Positions 33,771-46,418 are shown, numbered from the stretch's first letter. The stretch: 64,000 bases of DNA from Welwitschia mirabilis (GCA_051453625.1 JBOZIK010000001.1:105666216-105730215); one strand, 5' to 3'. Numbers and translations: made by a program. Notes: a model not told the origin generated them from the sequence alone.

Positions 33771-34129
33771 TTCTAAAACTTTCACATATTATTGGAAATA
33801 AGAAGATAGATAGATTCTTACTAGAATTAGGAGCTATTATGAATCTAATGCCTTATTTCCTATGTAAAGAACTTGGACAAAAGTACTAAAGAAAATAAAA
33901 ATGAAATTGTAATTGGTTGACCAATCAACCAAGATACCCATAGGAATAATAAAAGATATCTTTATATAAGTTAGCAAATTTTACTACCTTATGGATTTTT
34001 TACTTCTAGAGATCAAGAACAATACAAAGGAATTCTCTATAATCTTAAAAAGACCATTTATTATCCATCTAATATTTATTAATTATAGATTGGAGTAGTA
34101 TGTATATCATTTAAAAATATGGATACAAA
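33771..34129 (+). pseudogene. Gypsy element D: aspartic protease
   Basis: Plus strand: FLLELGAIMNLMPYFLCKEL, then LQLVDQSTKIPIG and IIKDI, KFYYLMDFLLLEIKN, IILKRPFI. This is the retropepsin of non-chromovirus gypsy elements (LLDLGASVNLMPYxxxxxLG...GRPFL). Catalytic Asp is Glu here. Stops and one shift are present. Ends at a 10-N gap. Confidence 0.85.
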
Positions 34130-34139
34130 NNNNNNNNNN
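34130..34139. other. Assembly gap, 10 N
   Basis: Placed between protease and the integrase tail; several kilobases of pol are missing across it. Confidence 0.95.
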
Positions 34140-34279
34140 AGTTACAAGTCTTTAATGTACTAAAAAGGGACTTCATTATTGAATTTCAAGATGTAAACTT
34201 AATCAAGACCAATGAATAGGTACTTGTCAATGACTAATTATGAAATAACTAAACCCTTGCTAAGTACTTCTAAAAAATG

Positions 34280-34515
34280 AGCCTACTTTAATAAGTACAC
34301 TTGTAGAAAACCTCTTGAACCTAATGACCTAATCTTATTATATAGTTCAAGACATTACAAAATTTTTGGTAAATTTATGTCTAAGTGGAATGAATCTCTT
34401 TAAGTGTTAGAAATGTTTTCTCATTATGTTATTAGAATTATAAGCCTTAAGAGTAATCATTATTTAAAGTCCATTTCCAAAGGCTTAAACCTTGTGATAT
34501 TTAAGAAGTAAAAAT
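34280..34515 (+). pseudogene. Gypsy element D: integrase C-terminal tail
   Basis: Plus strand LILLYSSRHYKIFGKFMSKW followed by NESL, EMFSHYVIRI and SKGLKPCDI. This matches the VLLYNSRLxLFPGKLxSRWxGPF...VNGxRLKxY end of Athila/Tat-type pol. RT, RNase H and the integrase core are absent. Confidence 0.75.
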
Positions 34516-34529
34516 TATTGTTTTGTATA

Positions 34530-34620
34530 TAGCATATATATGTATATATGTGTATGTTTATCTGTCTCTGTGTGTGTGTATATACACACATACATACATA
34601 CATACAACACACACTAATGT
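34530..34620. repeat. TA/TG/CATA microsatellite cluster
   Basis: Mixed ATATATGT, TGTGTGTGTA and ACATACATACATACA runs. Confidence 0.9.
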
Positions 34621-34910
34621 TAAGTTATAGACTTTATTCTTGGCTAAAACCTAGAATTATAATAAGTACATGAATCACCTAATTTATTATGTAATACTTT
34701 AATCCTTTAGGTACCTTCATCATTGTTTTTATTAAGGATTAATTTCATTAAAAGATCCTTAAGGAAATATTCTAAGTTTTGTATTACATAACAACACTTG
34801 ATATTCTACATATACATTGAAGTGACTCTAGTATTGGATATATTTAAAATAATCTTTACAGGTAGGCATAAGATTTTTTAATCTAAAGATATAGTTAAAG
34901 ATCTCTAAAT
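34621..34910. other. AT-rich spacer
   Basis: No recognisable domain or repeat. Confidence 0.4.
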
Positions 34911-35135
34911 GATATGGAGGTAAAAAAAGAGAAAGAGAAGAGGGGATGGAGGGAGGGAAAGGGGGAGAGAGAAAGGGAGAGGGGAAGGGGGGTGAGGAAG
35001 AGNNNNNNNNNNNNNNNNNNNNNNNNNNNNNNNNNNNNNNNNNNNNNNNNNNNNNNNNNNNNNNNNNNNNNNNNNNNNNNNNNNNNNNNNNNNNNNNNNN
35101 NNNNNNNNNNNNNNNNNNNNNNNNNNNNNNNNNNN

Positions 35136-35195
<60 letters not shown>
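34911..35195. repeat. Purine tract and (GA)n microsatellite with 133-N gap
   Basis: GGGAGAGAGAAAGGG-type purine tract, 133 N (35003-35135), then a pure (GA)n of about 59 bp (35136-35194). The Glu/Arg and Leu/Ser frames on both strands here are repeat translations, not genes. Confidence 0.95.
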
Positions 35196-35196
<1 letters not shown>

Positions 35197-38100
35197 GAAT
35201 GATGAAATATATTTTCATCAGAAAGATACATATTCAACATATAAAAGACCTCTATGGTACCCATTCATCTCTATGAAGAGGATTACATACATAGACTTTC
35301 TAATTATTTTTTTATACCATATGTAGGATAGATGTGTGTATGTGAAGGCCTTCATGTAAAGGATGCCCTATTGATTAAGAAAAGAAAGAACAAAAGATAA
35401 AGTAAAGAGGGAAAAAAGAAAGTGAGTGGACTAAATCATCTTCATATGGATAAGCATATATTACTAAAGACCTTTAATTCTATAGAAAAGATACAACTAT
35501 ATATTGAATACCTCCACTTTCATGTAAAGCATACACATTACATAAGAAAAATATCTTCATGTTAAATATAACTTAGTTTTCTTTAAAAGGAAAAAATTCA
35601 TATCAAAAATATATACATTCTATATGACAATGACCTCTATAGTACATTTACACTATTGGATGAGATGCGTTGTAACATTATATAGATTGAAGGACTTCCT
35701 ATCATCATGAACTATTATGGAGATGACATATGTATCTATTGATCATTACTTATAAAAGCCAGGTAATTAAAATGAAAATGTAATATTTACATTAGTTTCA
35801 AAACATTAAAACTTTTACAAGCATTACTTTTCATTGGTAATAACCAAATTATATACAAAGACATAAATATAGATGTCCTTCTTAGTATAATTGATCCATA
35901 TATAGACATCTTCTATACCACCATACTCATGATATAGTCTAACATAAACCCTATAACATGGGATTCATTCATTTTTACAATGAATGACCTATTTCACTAA
36001 TAAAGATATTAGAATTTATAATTTAATATGTGCATGACAATATTAGATGTGATTTTGACAAAATCTTTTTTGTTGATGGAACTTTTCTTTCATGTTTGTG
36101 ATGTATTTATATAGGTAAAGCCACCTAAAAAAGAACATACATTATAGTGCATGTATACCAAGAACCAGATTAAATCTGATCATATCAATGTTTGAAGTAT
36201 TAGTTAAAATATATTTTTAAATCTTAAAGTTACTCGCAATTAATTTATTTAATAACTCACCATCATATTTCTTTTTTTCATGTTCTAATAGAATAGACCT
36301 CTTATTCAAGTAACAAAGATTAAAGCCTTACCTAATTATTGGCACTATGAATGGTGTATTTTGATGACTTAGACTAGATTCATAAAGTTATATATGATTT
36401 TTCATTAATTTCATGTTTAGTTTTGAATTGTATTTGCAATTACTGACTATTATAGGTGAAAAAGAAAATGCACAAAACTAAAATTTCACTTCATTGCCAT
36501 CATTTTATACATGAATGGAAATATAATTCAAAATACAAGTTTAAATTTATCTTTAAACCACATCATTTTGATCTTATTTTTCATCTTATTCTTTGAAGTA
36601 ATGATCTAGAATTTCCTTAATTTTTATAAAATATTATCTAAGTCTTAATCGCCTTTTTATTGTTATTTTCATCTTTGTTGAGATGTTGGCTCTTTAGAGC
36701 TAGTCTAACCTTACCACTTCATATATACTATTATTACTAGCATGCTATTTGTTTCTCTATAATTTTCACTTATCCACTTCTTTACCCCTCATTAGTATTC
36801 CTAGATCTACAATGAAGATGTTATCTATTAGCTCATTCTTATAATGTATCCTACATCAAAAACTACTAGTATATTTATTAGATTTACTAGTGCTAGTGCT
36901 ATATAGTGCTGATACTTCTTATAACTAAGCTAAACCCTATGGTTACATATCCTTTTTATTTTTATTACTTCATGTATGCTTGCTTGACTTCCTATATTTA
37001 CATGCATATAGCCCTGAAATTGCTAGTTTTTATAGATTTTCTATATTTAAGTATAATTAATATCTATCTTCCTATCACTAGCACTAGCATAAGGGTAAAT
37101 TTATATTACATTGAGTTTCTCATAATTGAACATATTTAGCCTTTTACCTATTTGCATTTGTAGCTCTCTTTGTCTCTTATGATTACTGGTGTCACTATTT
37201 ATTTTGTCATGTTATCATTTAGATTTTCCATCAAAACCTTAGTCAAAGCTATGACATAAATCCAATCCAAATATTTTCTTATAGATTTGGCATTTAGATA
37301 ATGACTCACTTAGTATGCCATAGTATATGTTGATAAAATGATAAGAGAGATTATGGATACCACATGTTAAAATTTGAGAAAGCTTACTTTCTAAAAGAAG
37401 TTAAAGAATTCTATATAATATATTCATCCTTGATGTAAGTAAAGGAGAGGACATATTCGAAGAAGGCATCCATGATGAAAGACGACTTCTCAGGTTAAAG
37501 GTATTATCTTTGATGATACTTCTAGTTTAATTTCTAGAGATCTATATATACTTAACCTTGATTTTAATGCATTTAGTTTAGATAAGTTTTTGGACTTGTT
37601 ATAAGCTAAGTTAGATATTAGGTATGCTTTAAATATGGAGGTGGTCATCTAGTTCATTATTAAAAAATTTTATCTCTCATCTTATGTTACTAATTCATAC
37701 TTCTTCTTTTTGGCCTTCAAATTTATATTTAAAATAATAAGACATTTAACATGTGTAAATTATTTTTCATATACTTAAGAAGATAAGTAGGAACATCAAA
37801 AACCTTTTTCTTCCTATTCTTACTAGTGAAATTTTGCAATATGTAAGACATTAAACCTTTTCATCATGAGGGATGTAATGGTGAGGCCATTGAATACATC
37901 ATTAATAAGAGCATCCCTCTTGTATAGAGAAATGGTAGACCTAATTCAGCTCCCAAAGAGAAAGTAGGAACATCAAGGGCTTAGCAGTAGAAAGAAGAGG
38001 AGGAGGAGGAGGAAGAAGAAGACTACCATCACCTCCACCTTTTTATAGAGTCACTAATTCTTAAGAGGAAAGATATTTCATGGAGGATATAATTTTAAAG

Positions 38101-38236
38101 GCTTTTTAGGAGGATACAATAGACCCAAATGGAGTTAATGTAAAGATTTAATGAGCTTCAATAAAGCCTCTTTTATACAGAGCTTAGAGTATCTTATGCA
38201 AGGAGATCCTCTTCTATGTAATATGCTCTCTATATT

Positions 38237-38238
<2 letters not shown>
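35196..38238. other. AT-rich 3' region of gypsy element D, no gene seen
   Basis: About 3 kb without a recognisable domain. By position between the integrase tail and the 3' LTR it could hold a decayed extra ORF. A GAGGAGGAGGAGGAAGAAG tract lies at about 37996-38020. Frame 36906-37139 is a low-complexity hydrophobic translation. Confidence 0.4.

Positions 38239-38304
<66 letters not shown>
38239..38304. repeat. (CT)n microsatellite
   Basis: About 32 uninterrupted CT repeats. The frame 38151-38453 reads through it. Confidence 0.95.
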
Positions 38305-38308
<4 letters not shown>

Positions 38309-38799
38309 TCTCCTATTTTATCTTATTTATTTCATAACATATGTGATGCTGTCATATGAATTTATAGTAAAATGCATTTTATTCACTTTTCTATATCTTT
38401 CTGCTATATTTTCTAATATTAAACTTAGCTTAAACAATAGGGAAAACGTATAAATTGATTGGTGGAATGAACAGTGGTACCATTTTTAGGAAATGTTATT
38501 AAAAATCATTCAAATTAGATAAAAATTAACACATTTTCCTTACATAGAAAATGTTGAAAAGTCAAAATTTGATAGAGCACATGATATCTTTACAATGAAT
38601 TTGAGTGCTAATCTTGTAATTTTTAGGTTTCATGATAATATCTCTAATATGATTATTGATTAAGAATTCCTACCTTATTGATATACACAAATTTAATTAT
38701 TAATCTAGTAGATGCACATAAAATTTTTAAATTTTGAGATAGTTTTTATAACATTTATTATATAAATTTACTAATGGACTAGGAAATGGTTGGTTGCAG
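38305..38799. other. AT-rich spacer before the 3' LTR
   Basis: No domain recognised. AGGAAATGGTTGGTTGCAGG just before 38800 is the purine-richer stretch nearest the LTR start. Confidence 0.35.
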
Positions 38800-38872
38800 G
38801 TGTGTTTACACTTGAATTTTTATATTTTTAATTCTTATACTTTGGTAAATTAATATAATTTCAAGTTGTAAT
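38800..38872 (+). repeat. 3' LTR of gypsy element D, left part
   Basis: Matches 23420-23500 (TTTACACTTGAATTTTTATA, then GGTAAATTAATATAATTT). Interrupted at the TSD GTAAT (38868-38872) by copia element 5 and continues at 42261. Confidence 0.7.
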
Positions 38873-39107
38873 TGATAGGATGTGATGTCAAAATCCTGTT
38901 TTTATACTTTAAATCTATTATGATTTTGTTTCTTTTATTTTCTTAGCTTCCTGAAATATTTTCTTAGAGGAATTCCTTGATTTACTCTTTTCCATTTTGA
39001 ATTTACTATCTATATTTAATAAGGCTTAACCTCATAGCAAAGTAATATACACATAACATATATTTATATAAAACTATCATGAATTTATAAGTTCATTATT
39101 TTTCTTA
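38873..39107 (+). repeat. 5' LTR of copia element 5 (235 bp)
   Basis: TGATAGGATGTGATGTCAAAATCC to TTTTTCTTA. Aligns with 42023-42260 over the whole length. Next to it is the decayed PBS AGTATTAGACC (39111-39121), two to three changes from TGGTATCAGAGC. Confidence 0.85.
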
Positions 39108-39129
39108 ATTAGTATTAGACCCTACGTTA

Positions 39130-39875
39130 TTTTTTGTTGAAGCTACAATAGTTGAGATGGCTAAAAAAGTCAAGCTAGTAGTTTTGTATCTATGCCCATG
39201 TATGCTCCTTACTTTTCAAGAGAAAATTATGATTATTAGACAATAAAGATGAGGATATTTTTAATATCCCAAAATCTCTAGGGTTTGGTGATTATTGAAA
39301 TTAATCACATCACAGATCTAATAACTCTTGCATCCATGGAATGCACAAGTGCCAGAGCACTTTTTATACTCTAGACAAGGATAAGTAATATAATCTTTCC
39401 AAATATTATGAGTCACAATGTATAAAAGAAGCTTGAGAAGCTCTTGAGACCAAGTAAAAAAGATTGGTTTGTGTGAGGAAGGTGAGATTGCAAATTCTTA
39501 TAAGCAACTATGAGACTCATATCATGAAAGAGTGTAAATCTCTTGAGCATTACATCAACCGTCTTCAAGAGGTAGTGAATGCACTATGAACTTGTGATAA
39601 AACTATCATATAATTAAGATCATGGGAAAGATTCTCTAAACAATCATAAGGTGCTATGATACTATCATTTATGCGATGGAAGAATTTAAAGATAGTGACT
39701 AACTGAAAATGATTGGGCTTATTAGAAGTTTCAAACCTTTAAGTAAATAAATAAATTATATGAAGAATACACAACAAATGCTTTTTAGATTTGGAAAACT
39801 AGAAAGAGATCTTCATGCTAAAATTAGTATTAAGAATGATCATTTGCCAAGGTAAAGTTCTTCCTCTACATCATA
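39130..39875 (+). pseudogene. Copia element 5: gag
   Basis: Plus strand ENYDY then TIKMRIFLISQNL corresponds to the NYxxWxxxMxxxLxxxxLW start of copia gag. Later GKLERDLHAKISIKNDHLPR is a coding-like block. Multiple stops. No zinc knuckle was found. Confidence 0.65.
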
Positions 39876-40560
39876 GTCAATGCCTTTTCACTCCATACCA
39901 CCCTGCATACAAATTTCTCAATTGTCAACATATCCTATTAATGTGGTATTTTCTCCATGCTAGCCTCTTTAGGCCTTTTCTTTTTATAATGATCAGTAAT
40001 TTTTAAATGTGGTCTTAGCTTCCAATGACCCATAATTTTATGTAATAGGTAGACTTCTATATAATTCACCTTATTTCATATATTCTACCTCCCATTTAAT
40101 TTTAAGATGGGATCTTTTTAACTCAGCAATGCAAGTTTACATATTATAAATGAGGGGAGCCTTTTGCCTCATGGCCCACTCCAATATTTTTTTAAGGATA
40201 ATAATTCACACCACATCACTCATAACAATTATAACTACTCAATCCATTTTTTTTCTAAAGAGGGTTACTCTTTAATTCTTTAACTTCTACACCTTTCATC
40301 AACCTAACATCCCATAAAAAATCCCTTATACCCCCTCCCTATAACCCATTAATATATTACTTTCTCTACACTACCTCCTACATTACACTCACGTAATTTT
40401 ATATTTTCTACACCAATCCATACAAAGCCTTGTATTTCATGCGACTCTTTCTTCCATGAGTATGCTTCTATTTATAGTCATCACAATCTTGACTATCTGT
40501 TGCTTGTTACTAAAGTGGGGGGGGGAAGGTGAGATTAAACCTTGCACAATAACATAAGCT
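39876..40560. other. C-rich insert replacing protease and integrase in copia element 5
   Basis: About 0.7 kb on the plus strand unusually rich in C over G (CCCTTATACCCCCTCCCTAT at about 40324), with a GGGGGGGGG run at 40518-40526. No copia domains. Protease and integrase should be here and are absent. Confidence 0.5.
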
Positions 40561-41500
40561 CTGAAATGTCTCTGATGGATAACAACAATGCATTATGAGC
40601 TACATCAAGTTAATAAAAAACATACATGGACTCTAATTTTACATCCACATAATAAATCTATGATTGGTTTAAAATGGATGTTTTTTCATTTAACATGATA
40701 AGACTAACTTCATTGAGAAATCTAAGGCTGCCTTGTCGTCAAAGATTATAATCAATGTTAAGTACATGATTTTGAAGAAAGTTTTAAACTAGTTTCATAA
40801 GTAGAATCTATCTACATATTATTTGCCATTATAGTTAAATTAAATTATCATATTCTTCAACTTGATGTTGCTTTTGCTTTTTTTAATGATTATCTAGAAG
40901 AAGAAGTACATGTTGAAAAACTATAGGATTTGTAGATGAAAAATTTCTTAACCATGTTTATTATCTACACAAAGCCTTACATGAACTTAAATATGCACTA
41001 CAAGCCTAGTTTAGAATGATTCTTATTTTTTCATTAACTTAGAATCTTAACATCTTTTCTTTGAAACATATATTCACAAGAAAATAGTGGATTTTGATTA
41101 CACATTTATTTCTTTATATGTCAATGATCTTATCTACTTCTCATCTTTAATTTTGATGAATAATGTATTTTTACAAATAAGGGAAAGAGAGTTTGAAATA
41201 ACTAATCTTGATGAAATGACCTACTTCTTTGGAATTTAAGTTAAACATGATCCTTTATCTATTTATCTATACCAATCAAAGTTTGCTCAAACAATTCTAG
41301 AAAAATTCAATATGACAAATTGCAAGGTGGCTTATACTACAATTCTGATTAGTATTAAACTTACTAAGAAAGATGACTAACCAACCATTGATGTTATCTT
41401 ATATCACTTTCTTATTAGAATTATATTATATCTTACAATCATCAAACTTGATATCCAATTCAGTGTAAATTATCTTTCTATGTTTATGCAAGAACCAAAG
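40561..41500 (+). pseudogene. Copia element 5: reverse transcriptase
   Basis: Plus strand: SLMDNNNAL (AMxxEYxAL), KTIGFVDEKFLNHVYYLHKA then LHELKYALQA (GFVDxxxPxHVCxLxKALYGLKQAPRAW), SLYVNDLIYFSS (catalytic YVND at 41117-41128, normally YVDD). Stops and shifts throughout. Confidence 0.85.
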
Positions 41501-42020
41501 CTTTTACACTAGAAAGTAGAAAAACATGTTCTCATATATTTGAAAATCACTTATAATTTTTGTCTAAATTTTAATGAAAATAATAAAAAATTTGTGATTC
41601 ATGGTTATTTGGATGCTAATTGAAAGGCTTCATTGATGATCACAAATGTACTATAGGCTATTGTTTATTTTTTGGGCATTTTCTTATCTCAAGGTACTTA
41701 AAGAAGTAAAACACAGTTGCATGTCATCAATAGAAGAAAAATATATTTCTCTATCAGAAGCCATAAAGCAAGCTATTTAGATCCATTCATTAATTTAGGA
41801 AATGAGATTTTCTATTGAATCACTATTATAGATGTATTGCAAGAATACATGTGCAATTGCAATTGCCAAAACTCTAGTGTTTCATGATCAAACCAAGTAT
41901 ATAAGTATCAAGCATCACTTCATTAAAGATCTTATTGATAAAAACTTTATTAATATTTTTACCAAGCCTCTTTCTCATGAGCGCTTTGTGGGATTTAGAA
42001 ATTTCCTCAGTGATAAATAG
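41501..42020 (+). pseudogene. Copia element 5: RNase H and pol C-terminus
   Basis: Plus strand: SSIEEKYISLSEAIKQAI (SSTEAEYRALAEA), then the intact frame 41832-42020 CKNTCAIAIAKTLVFHDQTK, KHHFIKDLIDK, NIFTKPLSHERF, ending at TAA 42018-42020 just before the 3' LTR. This is the expected pol end. Confidence 0.9.
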
Positions 42021-42022
42021 GT

Positions 42023-42260
42023 TGACATCCAAGAGATGTCAACATTCTATTTTTATACTTCAAATCTATTATGATTCTATTTCCTTTATTCTCTTAACTT
42101 CCTAAGAGATTTTATTAGAGGAATTCCTTGATTTACTCTTTTTCATTTTTGGATGTTCTAATCTATATTTAGTAAAGCTTAACCTCATACCAAAGTAATA
42201 TACACATAATACAATTTTCAGCTAAACTATCTTGAATTTGAAAGTTTATTGTTTCTCTCA
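42023..42260 (+). repeat. 3' LTR of copia element 5 (238 bp)
   Basis: TGACATCCAAGAGATGTCAA to GTTTCTCTCA, followed by GTAAT (42261-42265), the second copy of the 5-bp target-site duplication. Confidence 0.9.
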
Positions 42261-43543
42261 GTAATTACGTAAATCATTATAAAAAAGGACTAACTTTTAG
42301 TTTTTTATTTACAAAAAATCTCAAGTTATTCAGACTTTATTAGAGCTAAACTCTCTAAAGCTACTAATGTCTCTAACGTTATGGAGTAAAATGGGTTTTT
42401 ACAAAATAAAATAAACTAATTAAATACTAGGATAATAAATTAACCTTACAATAAAGTGATAAACTAGTTTATAAGAACTAAGAACTAGATATCTATTTTC
42501 TACTACCTAAAGAGATTTATTTCATTTATTAATAACAAAGACATATTAATTAATAAATTTAAGTCTAAAGAGATTCAGAAAATACTAACCTACCTTCAAC
42601 ACTAATTATTCTTGATCCTTCATTCATCTTTAGAAAATACTAACCTACCTTCAACACTAATTATTCTTGATCCTTCATTCATCTCTAAGATTTAAGTCTA
42701 TCATTGTTAGAGTACCATTTTTCATCATCTATTGGAACTCTACCATTTTAGATCTAGAATTCTAATGGCTATGATAAGGGTTTATCTCATCATGAGGTCT
42801 TAATTCTCCTTTCTCCCTACCTATATATAAGGAAATAACTATATCATATAACATTTTTAATGCCTTTCCTTAGACTTAATCTATGATTTAGTACTCTTTA
42901 ATGAATACATCATTGGTGAATGCACTTTGATTTGTACTTGAATTTTTTTCCCTTTTTCATATTTAATTCAATTACAATTTCTAGTTACTTGATAGTGTTT
43001 TTTGAATGTTTCTTCATAATTATTTTATAGAATTATACCTCTAATGATTTTTAGGATTTCAATGATTAATATATTAGCAGATGATATTTTTTATGCTATC
43101 GAAATGTTTTCCTACATTTCATTGTTAAGATATTGAAATTCCATACTTGAAGTTTTTTTATATTTAAAAACTATACTAGAATAATTTGATGCCTATCTAA
43201 GAGACCAAGTGGTACTTAATGAATTATCTCTTACTTAGATAAGTTTTGCATGATAAATTTCTTTATGAATAGTTATTTCTAATTTCCAAGAAGAGATATC
43301 ATATTAATTGAATATTTTCTATAATTACTTTTAAATACTTTTTATATTCAAACTTAGCTTTGAACCTTATATTAATTCTTAAAAGATCTTAAACACTTTT
43401 CCTTACTTATAAGAGGATGATAATTTAGGTTACCTCCACTAGAATAGAACATGTACTTTCTTATTTAAATTTCTACCTACACCTTGACTAATAGGGTACC
43501 TTTTTTACATATATTAATATATTATAGAAGTTAAAATGTAGCA
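42261..43543 (+). repeat. 3' LTR of gypsy element D, right part
   Basis: Continues the LTR interrupted at 38872 and aligns with about 23510-24759. Contains a 55-bp tandem duplication (42577-42631 and 42632-42686) that the 5' LTR lacks. Ends GTAGCA like the 5' copy. Confidence 0.7.
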
Positions 43544-45978
43544 GCCTTTTAATTTTCAACTAGTAAATAACTCTTGAAAATTTAATTTTTTATGAAATTT
43601 GATATTCCTTAGGTTGAAACTTTTATAATACCTTTCATGTTATAAGGACTTACTTAGAATTTTTAGACATAGAGATACTATATTTGAATACCATGATATC
43701 TTATAGAATAGATCATAATGAGTTTTGTTATATATTTGTATCCTTTTAAGATATATCTTAGAGGTATGTATGTTATTATTGCACTAATTTTGACAACAAA
43801 TAATATGACTATGTAAGTTTTTTATTAGTTTTTACATGATTTTTCATAGTATTTTTGGATATGTTTCATATTGGATTTATTAGATAATAAACAATGTTTT
43901 TTTTACTTAGGGGCAACCTTTTAGTCTTTATGAGGCTTGCTCTTATTATTAATCTAGGATATTATTTAACTCATAATTAGTTTTTATTTTCTAATATTTC
44001 TAATTTCCTTGGTATTATGATGATTTATTATATTATAAAAATCTTTTAAGTTATGCATGCATAATGTTAGTATTTTTTATTCATGATATAATCTCATAAT
44101 ATTTTAATGAAAGATTACCAAACACATAGCAAAAGTTTATAATTTTCACAACATAGTTTTTCATTTTAACATGATATGTTTATTTTACAAAGTAGTGTAT
44201 ACATATATACATACATACATATACTATTATATTATTAAAAAAAGATATAGTAAATTTCTATCCAAGAAGATCTTTTAGAGTTATTTTCATGTAGTTATTC
44301 TTAATTTTCTTTGGTTCTCCCATGATATTATGTAAAATATTTTATTAATTCTTCTTTTATGTTTCACTTGATACTGAGTAGGTATCGTAATATGGCTTTC
44401 TTTTTAAGTTTTTATATCTTTATTATTAACGAACGAAATTCTCACTTTAATGTCTATATCTCTAAATATTATTTTCTCATTGTTTAATTAATTTTTAAAA
44501 CTTATATTGAAACTTAGATATTATCATATTCTTTTTAGCTATTTTATTTTTAAAATTTAATATGTTTTCATTGAATCTTTGTGTTATGATATTATTAAAT
44601 ATTTTAGTTTCCAAGGGCTTAAATAAGAAATATTTCTAAGATATCCTCTAATAAGGGGTTAATAATGGCTTACTTTATATGCATCTTCTTATTAATATAA
44701 TCCTTACATCTTATGCCTTAGTCTTTACATTATTTGAAGTTAGCCTAAGTATTAGATCCTTTATTTAGCTATACATTGACCTTTTTTTTTTTTTTTTGTA
44801 AAGAGTACAAAATTTGGCTACTGCTAGTATCATCTAACCTAACTTTTCTAATTTTCAATAGGAAGCCCCTAAAAGTGAAAAACTATAATAGCATTTATAT
44901 CAAAACATAAATCATTTATGAAAAACCATTAATAATAATGAGCTTTAAAACTTTCTTTCTTTACTTTTTAGTACTTTATTATAAAAACAAAATAAACAAA
45001 ATAAATAAATGTAAATAAAACAAGTAATAGAATAGTTATAAGATTTATTTTTTTAACATAATATCTTTTTTATGGATTATTTAAGGTATAATCGATGGTA
45101 TATGACCATGATACAAGATGAGACATTTTGAGATTAATCAATACAAAAATTATTCTTGACCATGAGACTACGTTTGAATTATCACTTATAAATATTCTTG
45201 TAACTAATCCTTCTATAAGATCATAATGCTCTATCTTGATCATTTCTATTTTCATAAAGGTAGGCTTATTTTAGAATCTTTAACTTTAATCTATTAGATC
45301 AATTTTTTTTTTTTTGAGATGCTCTAATTATTATTATTTTTTTTAGGTTATGTAAGTAAGAAATATTTCTCTAACAAATTTAAGTTTAAGAAAAATAAAA
45401 GATTACCATTTTGAGTAAGTAATAATTTAACCTTTATTTTAAGTTTGTATTGTAAAATTAATTAAATCCTCATCTAGTTAACTAATGTTTATGAAATATG
45501 TTCTAGTAAGATTAATATTTTTGCTTTTACTTTATATCGTTATTTTCAAGGATTTCATTTTGATATCATGGCTCCATTTTTTGATGCATAATGTAAGGAA
45601 CTATTTTATAAAAATTTTAAAGAGATTTTTCAAGTTTATAAAATTTGTCCTATGCTTTTTAGTTTTTCATTCCTTCTTCTTCTATGTATTTTTTAAGAGG
45701 AAGATACTAAGTATCACATCCATTTCTTGTTCTCTTAAACCTTTTTTCCTAGAAGATGTTTCTTCATCTACCATGTTTGCAACAAAAAATGTTTTACTAT
45801 TATTAAGTAAGCTGGTATTAGAAATAACATCATTTCTTAAAATTTTTAGTATGTTAAGAATTCTAGGTTATTACCAAAATTAGTTTAGTTTTTATTTTGT
45901 CTTATGCTTAATTTCTTGTGCAACATAATGTTTTTTTTTGAAATTTTCTTATACTTACCTTTAATTAAATTCTATGTT
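43544..45978. other. AT-rich decayed sequence between elements D and C
   Basis: No recognisable domain. Includes T runs at 44780-44799 and 45302-45315 and a TACATACATACATATA run near 44210. The frame 45485-45883 is Phe/Leu/Ile-rich and lacks family features. Confidence 0.4.
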
Positions 45979-46403
45979 TGTAATTTTTCAAAATCACTTA
46001 TGATTAAGTGATTATTTGTTAAGTGTAATTAACACATAGTTAAGCATAACTTTTATATAATAAAGGGATGTGACCTTGAATTTGTAACATTATATCTCTT
46101 CATCTTGTTCATAAGCCTATGATGTTAGGTGAGGATGGATAGACTAGACTGGTGTAACAAATAACAAGCTTGACTGATTCTTAAGGGCTCAAAGAGGGGG
46201 CTAGAATCATAATACACACATCTTTACCTTTCATCACTAATCGAAGGCTGGAACAAGACATAGAGGATAAACTACTGTTATTTTAATAAAGAGATAATTT
46301 ATTTATAAAAAATTGATATATTAGTAAATTTATTATTTTTTAATATGTAATGTTTTTGATTAAACATGAGTTTAATCTTAATTTAATAATTTGAAACATT
46401 ACA
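45979..46403 (+). repeat. 5' LTR of gypsy element C (425 bp)
   Basis: TGTAATTTTTCAAAATCAC to GAAACATTACA. Collinear with 62976-63399 (for example CATAAGCCTATGATGT, ATTAAACATGAGTTTAATYT). Followed directly by the PBS. Confidence 0.9.
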
Positions 46404-46405
46404 AT

Positions 46406-46418
46406 TGGTATCAAAGCC
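46406..46418 (+). promoter_or_regulatory. Primer-binding site of gypsy element C
   Basis: TGGTATCAAAGCC, the initiator tRNA-Met PBS, with two bases between it and the LTR. Confidence 0.95.

Noticed and set aside
34895-35326. Four frames rich in Glu/Arg or Leu/Ser
   Set aside because: Translation of a (GA)n microsatellite and N.
45485-45883. 132-residue hydrophobic frame
   Set aside because: Phe/Leu/Ile-rich composition follows from T-rich DNA; no start context, domain or repeat partner.
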